Source: Streptomyces chartreusis
GTDB taxonomy: Bacteria > Actinomycetota > Actinomycetes > Streptomycetales > Streptomycetaceae
Direction of reading: 5' to 3'
Assembly: GCF_008704715.1 (NCBI RefSeq)
Contig: NZ_CP023689.1
Span: forward strand, 7,192,001 to 7,256,000
DNA length: 64,000 bases
Shown: positions 25,059 through 32,846 of the stretch, one piece after another
Position numbering within the stretch: position 1 is the first letter of the stretch
Layout of the letters: each line of letters opens with the position of its first letter
Made by a program: the position numbers and the translations under genes
Notes under the pieces: generated by a model
What the model was told of the DNA's origin: nothing
Database searches by the model: none
The model's input: the letters and a program-made list of their open reading frames with translations, nothing else

Positions 25059-26087
25059 ATGCGGGTCGGAGTACTGACCGGAGGCGGCGACTGCCCCGGT
25101 CTCAACGCCGTCATCCGGGCCGTCGTCCGCAAGGGCGTGCAGGAGTACGGCTACGACTTCGTCGGCTTCCGGGACGGCTGGCGAGGTCCGCTCGAGAACG
25201 ACACCGTCCGTCTCGACATCCCCGCCGTGCGCGGCATCCTGCCCCGCGGCGGCACCATCCTCGGCTCCTCGCGCACCAACCCCCTCAAGCAGGACGACGG
25301 CATCCGCCGTATCAAGGAGAACCTCGCCAAGCAGGAGGTCGAGGCGCTCATCGCCATCGGCGGCGAGGACACCCTCGGCGTCGCCACCCGACTCTCCGAC
25401 GACTACGGCGTGCCCTGCGTCGGCGTGCCCAAGACCATCGACAACGACCTGTCCGCCACCGACTACACCTTCGGCTTCGACACCGCCGTCGGCATCGCGA
25501 CGGAGGCCATCGACCGGCTGCACACCACCGCCGAGTCCCATATGCGCGTCCTCGTCTGCGAGGTGATGGGACGTCACGCCGGCTGGATCGCCATCCACTC
25601 CGGGCTGGCCGGCGGCGCCAACGTCATCCTCATCCCGGAACAGCGCTTCGACGTCGACAAGGTCTGCGCGTGGATCACCTCGCGCTTCAAGGCGTCGTAC
25701 GCTCCGATCGTGGTCGTCGCCGAGGGCGCCATGCCCAAGGACGGCGACATGGTGCTCAAGGACGAGTCGCTGGACTCCTTCGGACACGTCCGGCTGTCCG
25801 GGGTCGGCGAGTGGCTGGCCAAGGAGATCGAGCGGCGGACCGGCAAGGAGGCCCGTACGACGGTCCTCGGGCACATCCAGCGCGGCGGCACCCCGAGTGC
25901 CTTCGACCGCTGGCTGGCCACCCGCTTCGGACTGCACGCCATCGAGGCCGTCCGCGACGGCGACTTCGGCAAGATGGTCGCCCTGCGCGGCACGGACATC
26001 GTCCGCGTCCCGATCGCGCACGCCACCGCCAAGCTGAAGACGGTGGATCCGAAGCTGTACGAAGAGGTCGGGGTCTTTTTCGGCTGA
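25059..26087 (+). CDS. pfkA: 6-phosphofructokinase (group III)
   Basis: A 342-residue phosphofructokinase converting fructose-6-phosphate to the 1,6-bisphosphate. GGDCPGLNAVIR, GGEDTLGVATR, PKTIDNDL (catalytic Asp), GRHAGW and GHIQRGGTP are all present. Residue 104 is Asp (GGED) and Lys125 follows in PKTIDND, the pair associated with pyrophosphate-using enzymes, while ATP-dependent ones carry Gly at 104. Actinobacterial group III enzymes include both. ATG 25059 has AAGGGA seven bases upstream. Monocistronic, ending at a large inverted repeat. Confidence 0.93.
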   Translation: MRVGVLTGGGDCPGLNAVIRAVVRKGVQEYGYDFVGFRDGWRGPLENDTVRLDIPAVRGILPRGGTILGSSRTNPLKQDDGIRRIKENLAKQEVEALIAIGGEDTLGVATRLSDDYGVPCVGVPKTIDNDLSATDYTFGFDTAVGIATEAIDRLHTTAESHMRVLVCEVMGRHAGWIAIHSGLAGGANVILIPEQRFDVDKVCAWITSRFKASYAPIVVVAEGAMPKDGDMVLKDESLDSFGHVRLSGVGEWLAKEIERRTGKEARTTVLGHIQRGGTPSAFDRWLATRFGLHAIEAVRDGDFGKMVALRGTDIVRVPIAHATAKLKTVDPKLYEEVGVFFG

Positions 26088-26131
26088 CCCCTCCGGCGAC
26101 CCGTCCGGGCTGACCGCTTTCCGCCCGGCGG

Positions 26132-26171
26132 CACTGGGTCGTGGGCCGTATATTCGGCCCACGGCCCAGTG
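26132..26171. repeat. Large inverted repeat with TATATT loop between pfkA and a dehydrogenase
   Basis: A 17-base arm starting CACTGGGTCGTGGGCCG (26132-26148) pairs with its partner at 26155-26171, with one G-U type mismatch, around the loop TATATT. The element ends 14 bases before the TTG start of the next gene. It could terminate pfkA, but the AT core inside a GC palindrome also resembles a -10 box inside an operator. Confidence 0.75.
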
Positions 26172-26185
26172 CGACGGGAGCAGCC

Positions 26186-27181
26186 TTGGAGATTCTCGCC
26201 TTCGGAGTGCAGGCGGACGAGAAACCCCTGATCGAACAGGCCTTCCGGGGCCATCACGAGGTCCGCTGCCTGGACGTCTTCCTCAACGAGGACACCGCCC
26301 CCATCGCGGCCGGCTACGAGGTCGTCTGCACCAGCGTCAACTGCGACCTCGGCAACCACGTCCTGCAGACCCTCGCGGCCGGCGGCACCCGGATGGTCGC
26401 CCAGCGCTCCACCGGCTTCAACAACATCGACCTCAAGGTCGCCGAGCGCCTGGCCATGACCGTCTCGCGGGTCTCCTACTACTCGCCCTACTCCGTGGCC
26501 GAGTTCGCCTGGACCCTCGCCATGGCGGTCAACCGCCGTATCGTGCGCGCCTCCACGCGCACGCGTGACTTCGACTTCCGCCTCGACGGCCTGATGGGCC
26601 GCGACATGCACGGCCGCACCGCCGGCGTCCTCGGCACCGGGAAGATCGGCGAGGCCTTCGCCCGCATCGCCCACGGCTTCGGCATGAACCTGCTCGGCTG
26701 GGACGTCGCCGAGAACCCCGCCTGTATGCAGCTGGGCATGCGTTACGTCGCCAAGGAACGCCTTCTCGCCGAGTCCGACCTGGTCAGCCTGCACGTACCG
26801 CTGATGCCGGAGACCAGCCGGCTGATCGACGCCGACGCCCTGAAGGCGATGAAGGACGACGCGATCCTGGTCAACTCCAGCCGCGGCGGCCTCATCGACA
26901 CCGCGGCCCTCGTCGCCGAACTGCGCGAGGGCCGCTTCACCGGTGTCGGCCTCGACGTCTACGAGGCGGAGGCCGGGCTCTTCTTCCTCGACAAGTCGCT
27001 CCAGGCCGTCGAGGACGACACCCTGGCCCGGCTCGTCACCTTCCCGAACGTCCTGGTCACCTCGCACCAGGCGTACTACACCGAGGACGCCGTCGGCCAG
27101 ATCGTCGAGACCACCCTGAGGAACGTCCTCGACTACAAGGCCGGCCGCCGCTCGGAGAACGTGCTCGTGCCCCGCAGCTGA
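26186..27181 (+). CDS. NAD-dependent D-2-hydroxyacid dehydrogenase (D-lactate type)
   Basis: A 331-residue D-isomer 2-hydroxyacid dehydrogenase, length and layout close to D-lactate dehydrogenase. The substrate domain flanks a Rossmann fold beginning VLGTGKIGEAF, with catalytic Arg in NSSRGGLID, Glu in LDVYEAEAG and His in TSHQAYYTEDA. The product would be D-lactate or another D-hydroxyacid from pyruvate-like acids. The TTG 26186 start (LEILAFGVQA) has GGGAG upstream. It sits beside pfkA, in keeping with fermentation-type NADH disposal, and its last 49 bases overlap the convergent trpE gene. Confidence 0.9.
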   Translation: MEILAFGVQADEKPLIEQAFRGHHEVRCLDVFLNEDTAPIAAGYEVVCTSVNCDLGNHVLQTLAAGGTRMVAQRSTGFNNIDLKVAERLAMTVSRVSYYSPYSVAEFAWTLAMAVNRRIVRASTRTRDFDFRLDGLMGRDMHGRTAGVLGTGKIGEAFARIAHGFGMNLLGWDVAENPACMQLGMRYVAKERLLAESDLVSLHVPLMPETSRLIDADALKAMKDDAILVNSSRGGLIDTAALVAELREGRFTGVGLDVYEAEAGLFFLDKSLQAVEDDTLARLVTFPNVLVTSHQAYYTEDAVGQIVETTLRNVLDYKAGRRSENVLVPRS

Positions 27182-29022
27182 CCCACCAGATCACGGACGA
27201 CGGCGGCGCCGTTCAGCGTCAGGACCGACTCCGGGTGGAACTGCACCCCCGCGAAGCCGGGCCCGCGCACGGCATGCACCTCGCCGTTGCCGGCCCGGCT
27301 GACCTCGATGCCGTGCTCGGCGAGCTCCGCGTGCACCTCGTCGTCGCAGTGCGCCACGAAGCTGTTGTAGAAGCCGACCGTCTCCGGCCGCCCGAACAGG
27401 TCGATCGTCGTCTGCGCGCCCTGGTACGGCACCTCCTTGCGCACGATGTCCAGCCCCAGCTCGGCGGCGATCAGCTCATGGCCGAGGCAGACGCCGAGCA
27501 CACCGTGCCGGTGCTCCGTGACGACCTCGGCCGCGAGGTCCCGCAGGAAGCGCATCTTCGGGTCGTCCAGGTCGGAGGGGTCACCGGGTCCGGGACCCAG
27601 CACGAGCGGCCCCTCGTGCGCGAGCACCGCCTCCCGCAGCCCCGGCTCGTCGTAGCGCCGCACGGTCACCTCCAGGCCGCTCGACCGCAGCACATGGCCG
27701 AGCATCGCCGTGAAGGTGTCCTCGCCGTCGACGACCAGGGCGTGCCCGGAGAGCTCCCCGGACCGCTCCTGCATCCGCAGCCAGAACGGCGCCAGCGAGG
27801 CCCGGCGCCCGTCGAGCGCGGCACGCACGCGTGGGTCGTCGGCGAGACGCACGCGCGTGTGCTCCTCCCGCGGCCGGCCCGGCCGTACACCGAGGGCCGC
27901 AAGGACACCCGCCGCCTTCGCGTGCGTCTCGGCGACCTCGCTCGCCGGGTCCGAGCCGCGTACGAGGGTCGCGCCGACCGGCACCCGCAGCCCGCCGTCG
28001 GCGTCGATGTCGGCGGTGCGGATGAGGATGGGGGAGTCGAGGGTCTGGGCGCCGCCGGAGTCCCGCCCGATCAGGGCCAGCGCCCCCGCGTAGTACCCGC
28101 GTCCGCCGACCTCGTGCCGCTCGATGACCCGGCACGCGTTCTGCACGGGCGAGCCGGTCACGGTGGCCGCGAACATGGTCTCCTTCAGGACCTCGCGCAC
28201 ATCCAGCGAGGACTTCCCGCGCAGCTCGTACTCGGTGTGCGCGAGATGCGCCATCTCCTTCAGCCGCGGCCCGACGACGACCCCGCCCATGTCGCCGACC
28301 GTGCACATCATCTTGAGCTCCTCGTCGACGACCATCGACAGCTCCTCGATCTCCTTGCCGTCGGCGAGGAAGTCGAGCAGGTGCTCCGGCGTCGGGCCCT
28401 CGGCGGGGTAGCGGTACGTCCCGCTGATCGGGTTCATGACGACCGTGCCGCCGGACATCCGGACGTGCACCTCGGGGCTGGCGCCCACCAATGTCCGCTC
28501 CCCGGTGTGCACCACGAACGTCCAGTAAGCGCCCCGCTCGCCCTCCAGCAGCCGCCGGAACAGCGCGAGCGCGTCGGCGCGTCCGAACCCCGGGATCGCC
28601 CCCTCGTAGGTCCGCCGGATCACGAAGTTGGCGCCCTCGCCCTGCCCGATCTCGTCCCGCAGCACCCGCCCGACGATCTCCGAGTACTCCTCGTCGGCCA
28701 CGTCGAAGCCGCCGCCCTCGACGCGCACGTCGTGCGACGGGAGCTGCTCGAGCGCCTCGGCGAGCGGGATGGCGTACGACTCCTCGGGGATGAGCACCGT
28801 CAGGGGCGTGCCGTCGTCGCGGACGTCGAAGCCGCGCTCGCGGATCTGCCGGAAGGGGATCAGCGCCAGGCCCTCGTCGGGGACGTCGGCGAGGCGGTCG
28901 CGGGTGGACACCGGGCCGATCAGGACCTCGACCGTCTCGCCTTCTTCGACGGCGCGGCCGGGTGTGCGGCGGCGCAGCAGGGCGAACGGGCGGGGATCGT
29001 CCGGCAAGCCGAGCAGGTTCAT
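27133..29022 (-). CDS. trpE: Anthranilate synthase, fused TrpE-TrpG
   Basis: A 629-residue fusion. Residues about 1-425 are the chorismate-binding TrpE part (NPISGTYRYPAEG, VDEELKMMCTVG, TVTGSPVQNA). Residues about 430-629 are the TrpG amidotransferase part with GPGPGDPSDLDDP, nucleophile Cys in GVCLGHELI, and a His-Glu dyad in QFHPES. It makes anthranilate from chorismate and glutamine, the committed step to tryptophan. ATG 29022 with AAGGAG nine bases before it. A Trp-codon leader peptide and terminator precede it, indicating attenuation. Phenazine-type (PhzE) enzymes look similar but lack this leader. Confidence 0.93.
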   Translation of the reverse strand: MNLLGLPDDPRPFALLRRRTPGRAVEEGETVEVLIGPVSTRDRLADVPDEGLALIPFRQIRERGFDVRDDGTPLTVLIPEESYAIPLAEALEQLPSHDVRVEGGGFDVADEEYSEIVGRVLRDEIGQGEGANFVIRRTYEGAIPGFGRADALALFRRLLEGERGAYWTFVVHTGERTLVGASPEVHVRMSGGTVVMNPISGTYRYPAEGPTPEHLLDFLADGKEIEELSMVVDEELKMMCTVGDMGGVVVGPRLKEMAHLAHTEYELRGKSSLDVREVLKETMFAATVTGSPVQNACRVIERHEVGGRGYYAGALALIGRDSGGAQTLDSPILIRTADIDADGGLRVPVGATLVRGSDPASEVAETHAKAAGVLAALGVRPGRPREEHTRVRLADDPRVRAALDGRRASLAPFWLRMQERSGELSGHALVVDGEDTFTAMLGHVLRSSGLEVTVRRYDEPGLREAVLAHEGPLVLGPGPGDPSDLDDPKMRFLRDLAAEVVTEHRHGVLGVCLGHELIAAELGLDIVRKEVPYQGAQTTIDLFGRPETVGFYNSFVAHCDDEVHAELAEHGIEVSRAGNGEVHAVRGPGFAGVQFHPESVLTLNGAAVVRDLVGQLRGTSTFSERRPAL

Positions 29023-29080
29023 GCGTCCGTGCTCCTTCTCCGTGGATGCGGTGGGAGAGGAACGGACCCCGGGAAACACC

Positions 29081-29105
29081 GAAGGCCGCCCCTCGGGCGG
29101 CCTTC
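29081..29105 (-). terminator. Trp attenuator terminator
   Basis: A perfect 11-base stem, GAAGGCCGCCC with GGGCGGCCTTC, around a three-base loop, lies between the leader peptide stop (29128) and trpE (29022). On the minus strand it is followed by GTGTTTCCC. It is the regulated terminator of the attenuator. Confidence 0.85.
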
Positions 29106-29127
29106 GCGAAGTCTTTCGTACGCGCAG

Positions 29128-29184
29128 TCAGTGGGCCGCCGGATGAGCGGTCCACCACCAGTTCTGGGTCGAGTGCGCGAACAT
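29128..29184 (-). CDS. trpL: trp leader peptide (attenuator)
   Basis: An 18-residue leader peptide, MFAHSTQNWWWTAHPAAH, with three consecutive Trp codons near the middle. Ribosome stalling here when Trp-tRNA is scarce should prevent the downstream terminator (29081-29105) and allow trpE transcription. I recall the same peptide from the trpE attenuator reported in S. venezuelae. A TACTGT -10 box lies seven bases before the ATG (revcomp of 29192-29197), so the leader ORF itself is probably leaderless. The promoter region is shared with the divergent DAHP synthase gene. Confidence 0.93.
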   Translation of the reverse strand: MFAHSTQNWWWTAHPAAH

Positions 29185-29279
29185 GCCAGGCACAGTACCT
29201 CATGTCCGAGTCGTGTACGCGGTGTCTCAATTGCTGGGCATGGGGCTGGACCCCCGACACGACCCCGTAATGTTGAGGC

Positions 29280-30632
29280 GTGACCGTGAACGCTAAGACC
29301 AGCGCGAGCGCTGGCAACACCTGGCGAGACCTGCCCGCGGCGCAGCAGCCCGAGTACCCCGACACCGAGGCTCTGCGCGCAGTGATCGCGGACCTCGAGT
29401 CGTATCCGCCGCTCGTCTTCGCGGGCGAGTGCGACCAGCTGCGCGCCCGGATGGCGGCCGTCGCCAAGGGAGAGGCGTTCCTCCTCCAGGGCGGCGACTG
29501 CGCCGAGGCCTTCGACGCGGTGTCCGCCGACCACATCCGCAACAAGCTGAAGACCCTCCTGCAGATGGGCGCCGTGCTGACGTACGCCGCCTCGGTGCCG
29601 GTCGTGAAGGTCGGCCGCATCGCCGGCCAGTACTCCAAGCCGCGCTCCAAGGGCACCGAGACCCGTGACGGCGTCACGCTGCCCACCTACCGCGGCGACT
29701 CGGTCAACGGCTTCGACTTCAACGAGGCCGCCCGCGTCCCGGACCCCGAGCGCCTGAAGCGGATGTACAACGCCTCCGCCTCCACGCTCAACCTGGTGCG
29801 CGCCTTCACCACCGGCGGCTACGCCGACCTGCGCCAGGTGCACGCCTGGAACCAGGACTTCGTACGGTCGTCCCCGTCCGGCCAGCGCTACGAGCAGCTG
29901 GCCCGCGAGATCGACAACGCGCTGAACTTCATGCACGCCTGCGGGGCCGACCCGGAGGAGTTCAAGACGGTCGAGTTCTACGCCTCGCACGAGGCGCTGC
30001 TGCTCGACTACGAGTCCGCGCTGACCAGGGTCGACTCCCGCACGGGTCAGCTGTACGACGTCTCCGGCCACATGGTGTGGATCGGTGAGCGCACCCGGCA
30101 GCTGGACCACGCGCACATCGAGTTCGCCTCGAAGATCCGCAACCCCATCGGCATCAAGCTCGGCCCGACGACGACGGCCGAGGACGCGCTCCAGTACATC
30201 GACCGGCTGGACCCCGAGCGTGAGCCGGGCCGGCTGACGTTCATCGTCCGCATGGGCGCGGACAAGGTCCGCGACAAGCTCCCCGAGCTGGTCGAGAAGG
30301 TCACGGCGTCCGGCGCCACGGTGGCCTGGGTGACCGACCCGATGCACGGCAACACCTTCGAGGCGGCCTCCGGTCACAAGACCCGCCGCTTCGACGACGT
30401 GCTCGACGAGGTCAAGGGCTTCTTCGAGGTCCACAAGGGCCTCGGCACCCACCCGGGCGGCATCCACGTGGAGCTCACGGGCGACGACGTCACGGAGTGC
30501 GTGGGCGGCGGCGACGAGATCTTCGTCGACGACCTGCACCAGCGCTACGAGACGGCCTGCGACCCCCGGCTGAACCGCAGCCAGTCGCTTGACCTGGCCT
30601 TCCTCGTCGCGGAGATGTACAGGGACCAGTGA
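29280..30632 (+). CDS. aroH: Class II 3-deoxy-7-phosphoheptulonate synthase (DAHP synthase)
   Basis: A 450-residue class II (plant/actinobacterial type) DAHP synthase that condenses phosphoenolpyruvate with erythrose-4-phosphate, the first shikimate step. Typical segments are LLQGGDCAEAF (metal-binding Cys), AGQYSKPRSKGTE, WIGERTRQLD, RNPIGIKLGPTT, DPMHGNTFE and GGIHVELTGDDVTEC. GTG 29280 has TAATGT six bases upstream, an ideal leaderless promoter. It is divergent from trpL-trpE, so the first shikimate enzyme and the first tryptophan enzyme share an intergenic region. A strong terminator follows. The symbol follows S. coelicolor usage as I recall it. Confidence 0.94.
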   Translation: MTVNAKTSASAGNTWRDLPAAQQPEYPDTEALRAVIADLESYPPLVFAGECDQLRARMAAVAKGEAFLLQGGDCAEAFDAVSADHIRNKLKTLLQMGAVLTYAASVPVVKVGRIAGQYSKPRSKGTETRDGVTLPTYRGDSVNGFDFNEAARVPDPERLKRMYNASASTLNLVRAFTTGGYADLRQVHAWNQDFVRSSPSGQRYEQLAREIDNALNFMHACGADPEEFKTVEFYASHEALLLDYESALTRVDSRTGQLYDVSGHMVWIGERTRQLDHAHIEFASKIRNPIGIKLGPTTTAEDALQYIDRLDPEREPGRLTFIVRMGADKVRDKLPELVEKVTASGATVAWVTDPMHGNTFEAASGHKTRRFDDVLDEVKGFFEVHKGLGTHPGGIHVELTGDDVTECVGGGDEIFVDDLHQRYETACDPRLNRSQSLDLAFLVAEMYRDQ

Positions 30633-30658
30633 CGGGGTCGCCTGTTACAGGGACATGA

Positions 30659-30692
30659 GTGGGGCGCGGATCACATTCGATCCGCGCCCCAC
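30659..30692 (+). terminator. Rho-independent-type terminator after DAHP synthase
   Basis: A perfect 14-base stem, GTGGGGCGCGGATC (30659-30672) with GATCCGCGCCCCAC (30679-30692), around a six-base loop, then AGCACTTTTG with a four-T run. One of the most conventional terminators in the window. Confidence 0.9.
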
Positions 30693-30725
30693 AGCACTTT
30701 TGCGGTTCCCATGAGCCGGGTAAGG

Positions 30726-30743
30726 TTAGGTTAGCCTCACCGA
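30726..30743 (+). promoter_or_regulatory. Iron box upstream of bfd
   Basis: TTAGGTTAGCCTCACCGA matches the IdeR/DmdR iron-box pattern (TTAGGTTAGGCTCACCTAA) with few differences. It is placed 42 bp before the bfd start. Repression by iron-loaded DmdR is expected, so bfd would be made under iron limitation. Confidence 0.85.
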
Positions 30744-30784
30744 TCAAGGGGATGGCACTTCGATCCCGCCGGGAGGTGAACCGC

Positions 30785-31009
30785 GTGTACGTCTGCAGTT
30801 GCTTCGGTGTCACCGAGCAGCAGGTCAAGAAGCACGCGGAGGACGGCGCCTGCACTCCCCGCCAGATAGCCTCGGCCTGCAAGGCCGGCACGGACTGCGG
30901 GTCCTGTGTACGCCGCATCCAGGCGATCCTGGGACGGGGCGCGTGCCCTCGTCGTGAGCTGGCCGACCAGGGTCAGCCGATTCTCACCGACCTGGCGGAC
31001 GCGGCCTAG
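30785..31009 (+). CDS. bfd: Bacterioferritin-associated ferredoxin
   Basis: A 74-residue [2Fe-2S] ferredoxin with the four Cys arranged CSC near the N-terminus and CGSC around residue 40 (VYVCSCFGVTE, AGTDCGSCVRR). Bfd releases iron from bacterioferritin by electron transfer to its haem. The GTG 30785 start has GGAGG eight bases upstream; GTG 30776 is too close to that site. An iron box lies just upstream. The gene converges on bfr and its TAG stop shares the palindrome CTAG with bfr's stop. Confidence 0.92.
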   Translation: MYVCSCFGVTEQQVKKHAEDGACTPRQIASACKAGTDCGSCVRRIQAILGRGACPRRELADQGQPILTDLADAA

Positions 31010-31482
31010 CTGGGCTGCTCGATCTGCTGCGCGAGGTAGAGCGCCTCACCGAGCTTCTCGATCAGTTCGAGCTGGGTGTCCAGATAGTCGATGTGGTGCT
31101 CCTCGTCCTCGAGGATCGACTCGAAGATGTTCGCCGACGTGATGTCGCCCTTGTTGCGCATCACCTCGATACCGCGCTTGAGGCGGTCGATCGCCTCCAC
31201 CTCGACCTGCCGGTCGGCCTGGAACATCTCCGTCACCGTCTGGCCGACCCGGACGTGGAACAGCCGCTGGTAGTTGGGCAGGCCGTCCAGCATGAGGATG
31301 CGCTCGGTGAGCTTGTCCGCGTGCTTCATCTCATCGATGGACTCTTCACGCGTGTACTTGGCGAGCTTGGTCCAGCCTTTGTTGTCCTGGATCCGGTAGT
31401 GCAGCCAGTACTGGTTGATCGCGGTGAGCTCGCCGGTCAGCTGCTCGTTCAGGAATTCGAGGACCTCGGGGTCGCCCTGCAT
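31006..31482 (-). CDS. bfr: Bacterioferritin
   Basis: A 158-residue haem-containing ferritin that stores iron as a 24-mer cage. The ferroxidase ligands are in place: Glu in ELTAINQYWLHYR, Glu-x2-His in SIDEMKHADKL, and Glu-His in LEDEEHHIDYL. The haem Met is likely the one in ERILMLDGLP. GAAGGAG stands eight bases before ATG 31482. It faces bfd tail to tail with a four-base overlap at 31006-31009. Iron storage and release genes are thus adjacent, the usual bfr/bfd arrangement although often divergent or co-directional elsewhere. Confidence 0.95.
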   Translation of the reverse strand: MQGDPEVLEFLNEQLTGELTAINQYWLHYRIQDNKGWTKLAKYTREESIDEMKHADKLTERILMLDGLPNYQRLFHVRVGQTVTEMFQADRQVEVEAIDRLKRGIEVMRNKGDITSANIFESILEDEEHHIDYLDTQLELIEKLGEALYLAQQIEQPS

Positions 31483-31564
31483 CGCAGAGGCTCCTTCCAA
31501 GCGGGGGAACTGGCAGGTTGCGCCGCATGATTGCACCGGCGGGAAAGATCGTCCAGTAAGTCTT

Positions 31565-31581
31565 CACTTAGTAAGTAAGTG
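31565..31581. promoter_or_regulatory. Inverted repeat in the bfr promoter region
   Basis: CACTTA (31565-31570) and TAAGTG (31576-31581) flank GTAAG, with further TTAGT and TTAG copies on either side. The AT-rich block stands out in GC-rich sequence, 83 bp before bfr and 77 bp before the sulfite-oxidase-fold gene. Probable operator or promoter element of unknown regulator. Confidence 0.45.
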
Positions 31582-31657
31582 CATGCTTAGTCCGGTTTGA
31601 ACTGATTTACGGAGGGTGGGGTCAGGTGCACCCCTTCGGGTCTGTCAGGATGGAGTC

Positions 31658-32290
31658 ATGGGTCAGCCGGAGGAGCGCGAAACTGGAGCAGCAGCACACT
31701 CCGAGCTCCCGCCGGGGCAACGGATGCAGCGCGGCTGGCCGGTCACGCACTACGGCCCGGTCCCGAAGTTCCGGCCCGAACGCTGGGAGTTCAGGGTGTT
31801 CGGGGCGACCGCCGACGGCGAGAAGCACTGCTGGACCCATGAGGAGTTCGCGGGCCTGCCGTACACCACCGTCGTGGCCGATCTGCACTGCGTCACGAAG
31901 TTCAGCATGCTCGGTGCGGAGTGGGGCGGCATCCCGGCGCGGACGATCCTGGAGCTCGCCCCGCCCGCGCCCGCGGTCACTCATGTGATGGTGTGGGCCG
32001 AATACGGCTTCAGCTCCAACCTCCGCCTCGCCGACTTCGCCTCCGAGCGCACCATCTTCGCCACCCACAAGGACGGCGAACTGCTCACGGCGGAGCACGG
32101 TTTCCCGCTCCGTCTGGTCGTCCCCCATCTGTACGCCTGGAAGGGGCCCAAGTGGGTCCGTGGCGTGGAGTACATGACCGCCGATCGCCGCGGCTTCTGG
32201 GAGGAGCGCGGCTATCACAACATCGGCGACCCCTGGCGGGAGCAGCGCTACTCGTACCAGGAAGAGCCCGGGGACGGCCCCGAGCTCTGA
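31658..32290 (+). CDS. Sulfite-oxidase-fold molybdopterin protein
   Basis: A 210-residue single-domain protein of the oxidoreductase molybdopterin-binding family. It contains VADLHCVTKFSMLGAEWGGI, where Cys is the expected molybdenum ligand, and the closing region PHLYAWKGPKWVRGVEYM and DRRGFWEERGYHNIGDPW, both family hallmarks. The donor or acceptor is unknown. Start ATG 31658; CAGGAT lies six bases before it, suggesting a leaderless mRNA, though this -10 is less certain than others in the window. It is monocistronic, adjacent to bfr on the other strand. Confidence 0.88.
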   Translation: MGQPEERETGAAAHSELPPGQRMQRGWPVTHYGPVPKFRPERWEFRVFGATADGEKHCWTHEEFAGLPYTTVVADLHCVTKFSMLGAEWGGIPARTILELAPPAPAVTHVMVWAEYGFSSNLRLADFASERTIFATHKDGELLTAEHGFPLRLVVPHLYAWKGPKWVRGVEYMTADRRGFWEERGYHNIGDPWREQRYSYQEEPGDGPEL

Positions 32291-32312
32291 CTCCTGGCCC
32301 CCGTGCCGGGGT

Positions 32313-32798
32313 TCAGTGGAGTTGGTGGACCACCGCGTGGCCCTTGCCGCGGCCGATCATCCACTTGTTGACCGGCGTGGTGAGGACGAAGGCGACGGCC
32401 AGCGCGATCGCCAGCACCCACCAGAACAGCGGGTCGGCCAGCCCGGCGTCCATGGCACCAGGCCACAGCACGATCACGCCGTTGTCGACCAGCTCCATCA
32501 CGGCGATGGACAGGGTGTCCGCCGCCAGCGCCACCTTGAGCGCGGCCCCGAGACTCAGGCCCGCCTTCAGTACGCCGCGCAGGGTGAGCGCGTAGCCGAA
32601 GAAGAACGCCAGGACGATCGCCAGGATCAGCGTCGGCACGTTGCCCCAGCCGAACGCGGTGCCGATCACCATGCCGAGCACCTCGCCGATCGCACAGCCG
32701 GTGAGGCAGTGCAGGGTGGCCTGGACGGCCATCGCCCAGCTGCCGGCGGCGACCGCCTGCTGATGGTGATCGTGTGCCGTGTGTGCTTCGTGCTGCAT
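32313..32798 (-). CDS. DUF4396 membrane protein with His-rich N-terminus
   Basis: A 161-residue four-helix-or-so membrane protein of the DUF4396 family. The N-terminus is rich in His (QHEAHTAHDHHQQ), and the first helix has HCLTGCAIGE, a Cys-x3-Cys pair with a nearby His, plausible soft-metal ligands. Its function is unassigned. ATG 32798 is set by the GGGGG site. A CsoR-type copper operator lies 49 bp upstream and spans the likely promoter. I infer copper-related transport or sensing; this is not proven. Confidence 0.82.
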   Translation of the reverse strand: MQHEAHTAHDHHQQAVAAGSWAMAVQATLHCLTGCAIGEVLGMVIGTAFGWGNVPTLILAIVLAFFFGYALTLRGVLKAGLSLGAALKVALAADTLSIAVMELVDNGVIVLWPGAMDAGLADPLFWWVLAIALAVAFVLTTPVNKWMIGRGKGHAVVHQLH

Positions 32799-32819
32799 CA
32801 CTGCCCCCAATGTCAGGTC

Positions 32820-32846
32820 ACGGTTCCTGCATCGAGCAAGAACCGT
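32820..32846 (-). promoter_or_regulatory. Leader stem-loop of the DUF4396 gene
   Basis: ACGGTTC (32820-32826) and GAACCGT (32840-32846) are perfect seven-base arms around a 13-base loop, between the CsoR-type operator and the DUF4396 start. In the transcript it would form a 5' leader hairpin; its outer edge overlaps the predicted -10 element. Confidence 0.4.
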
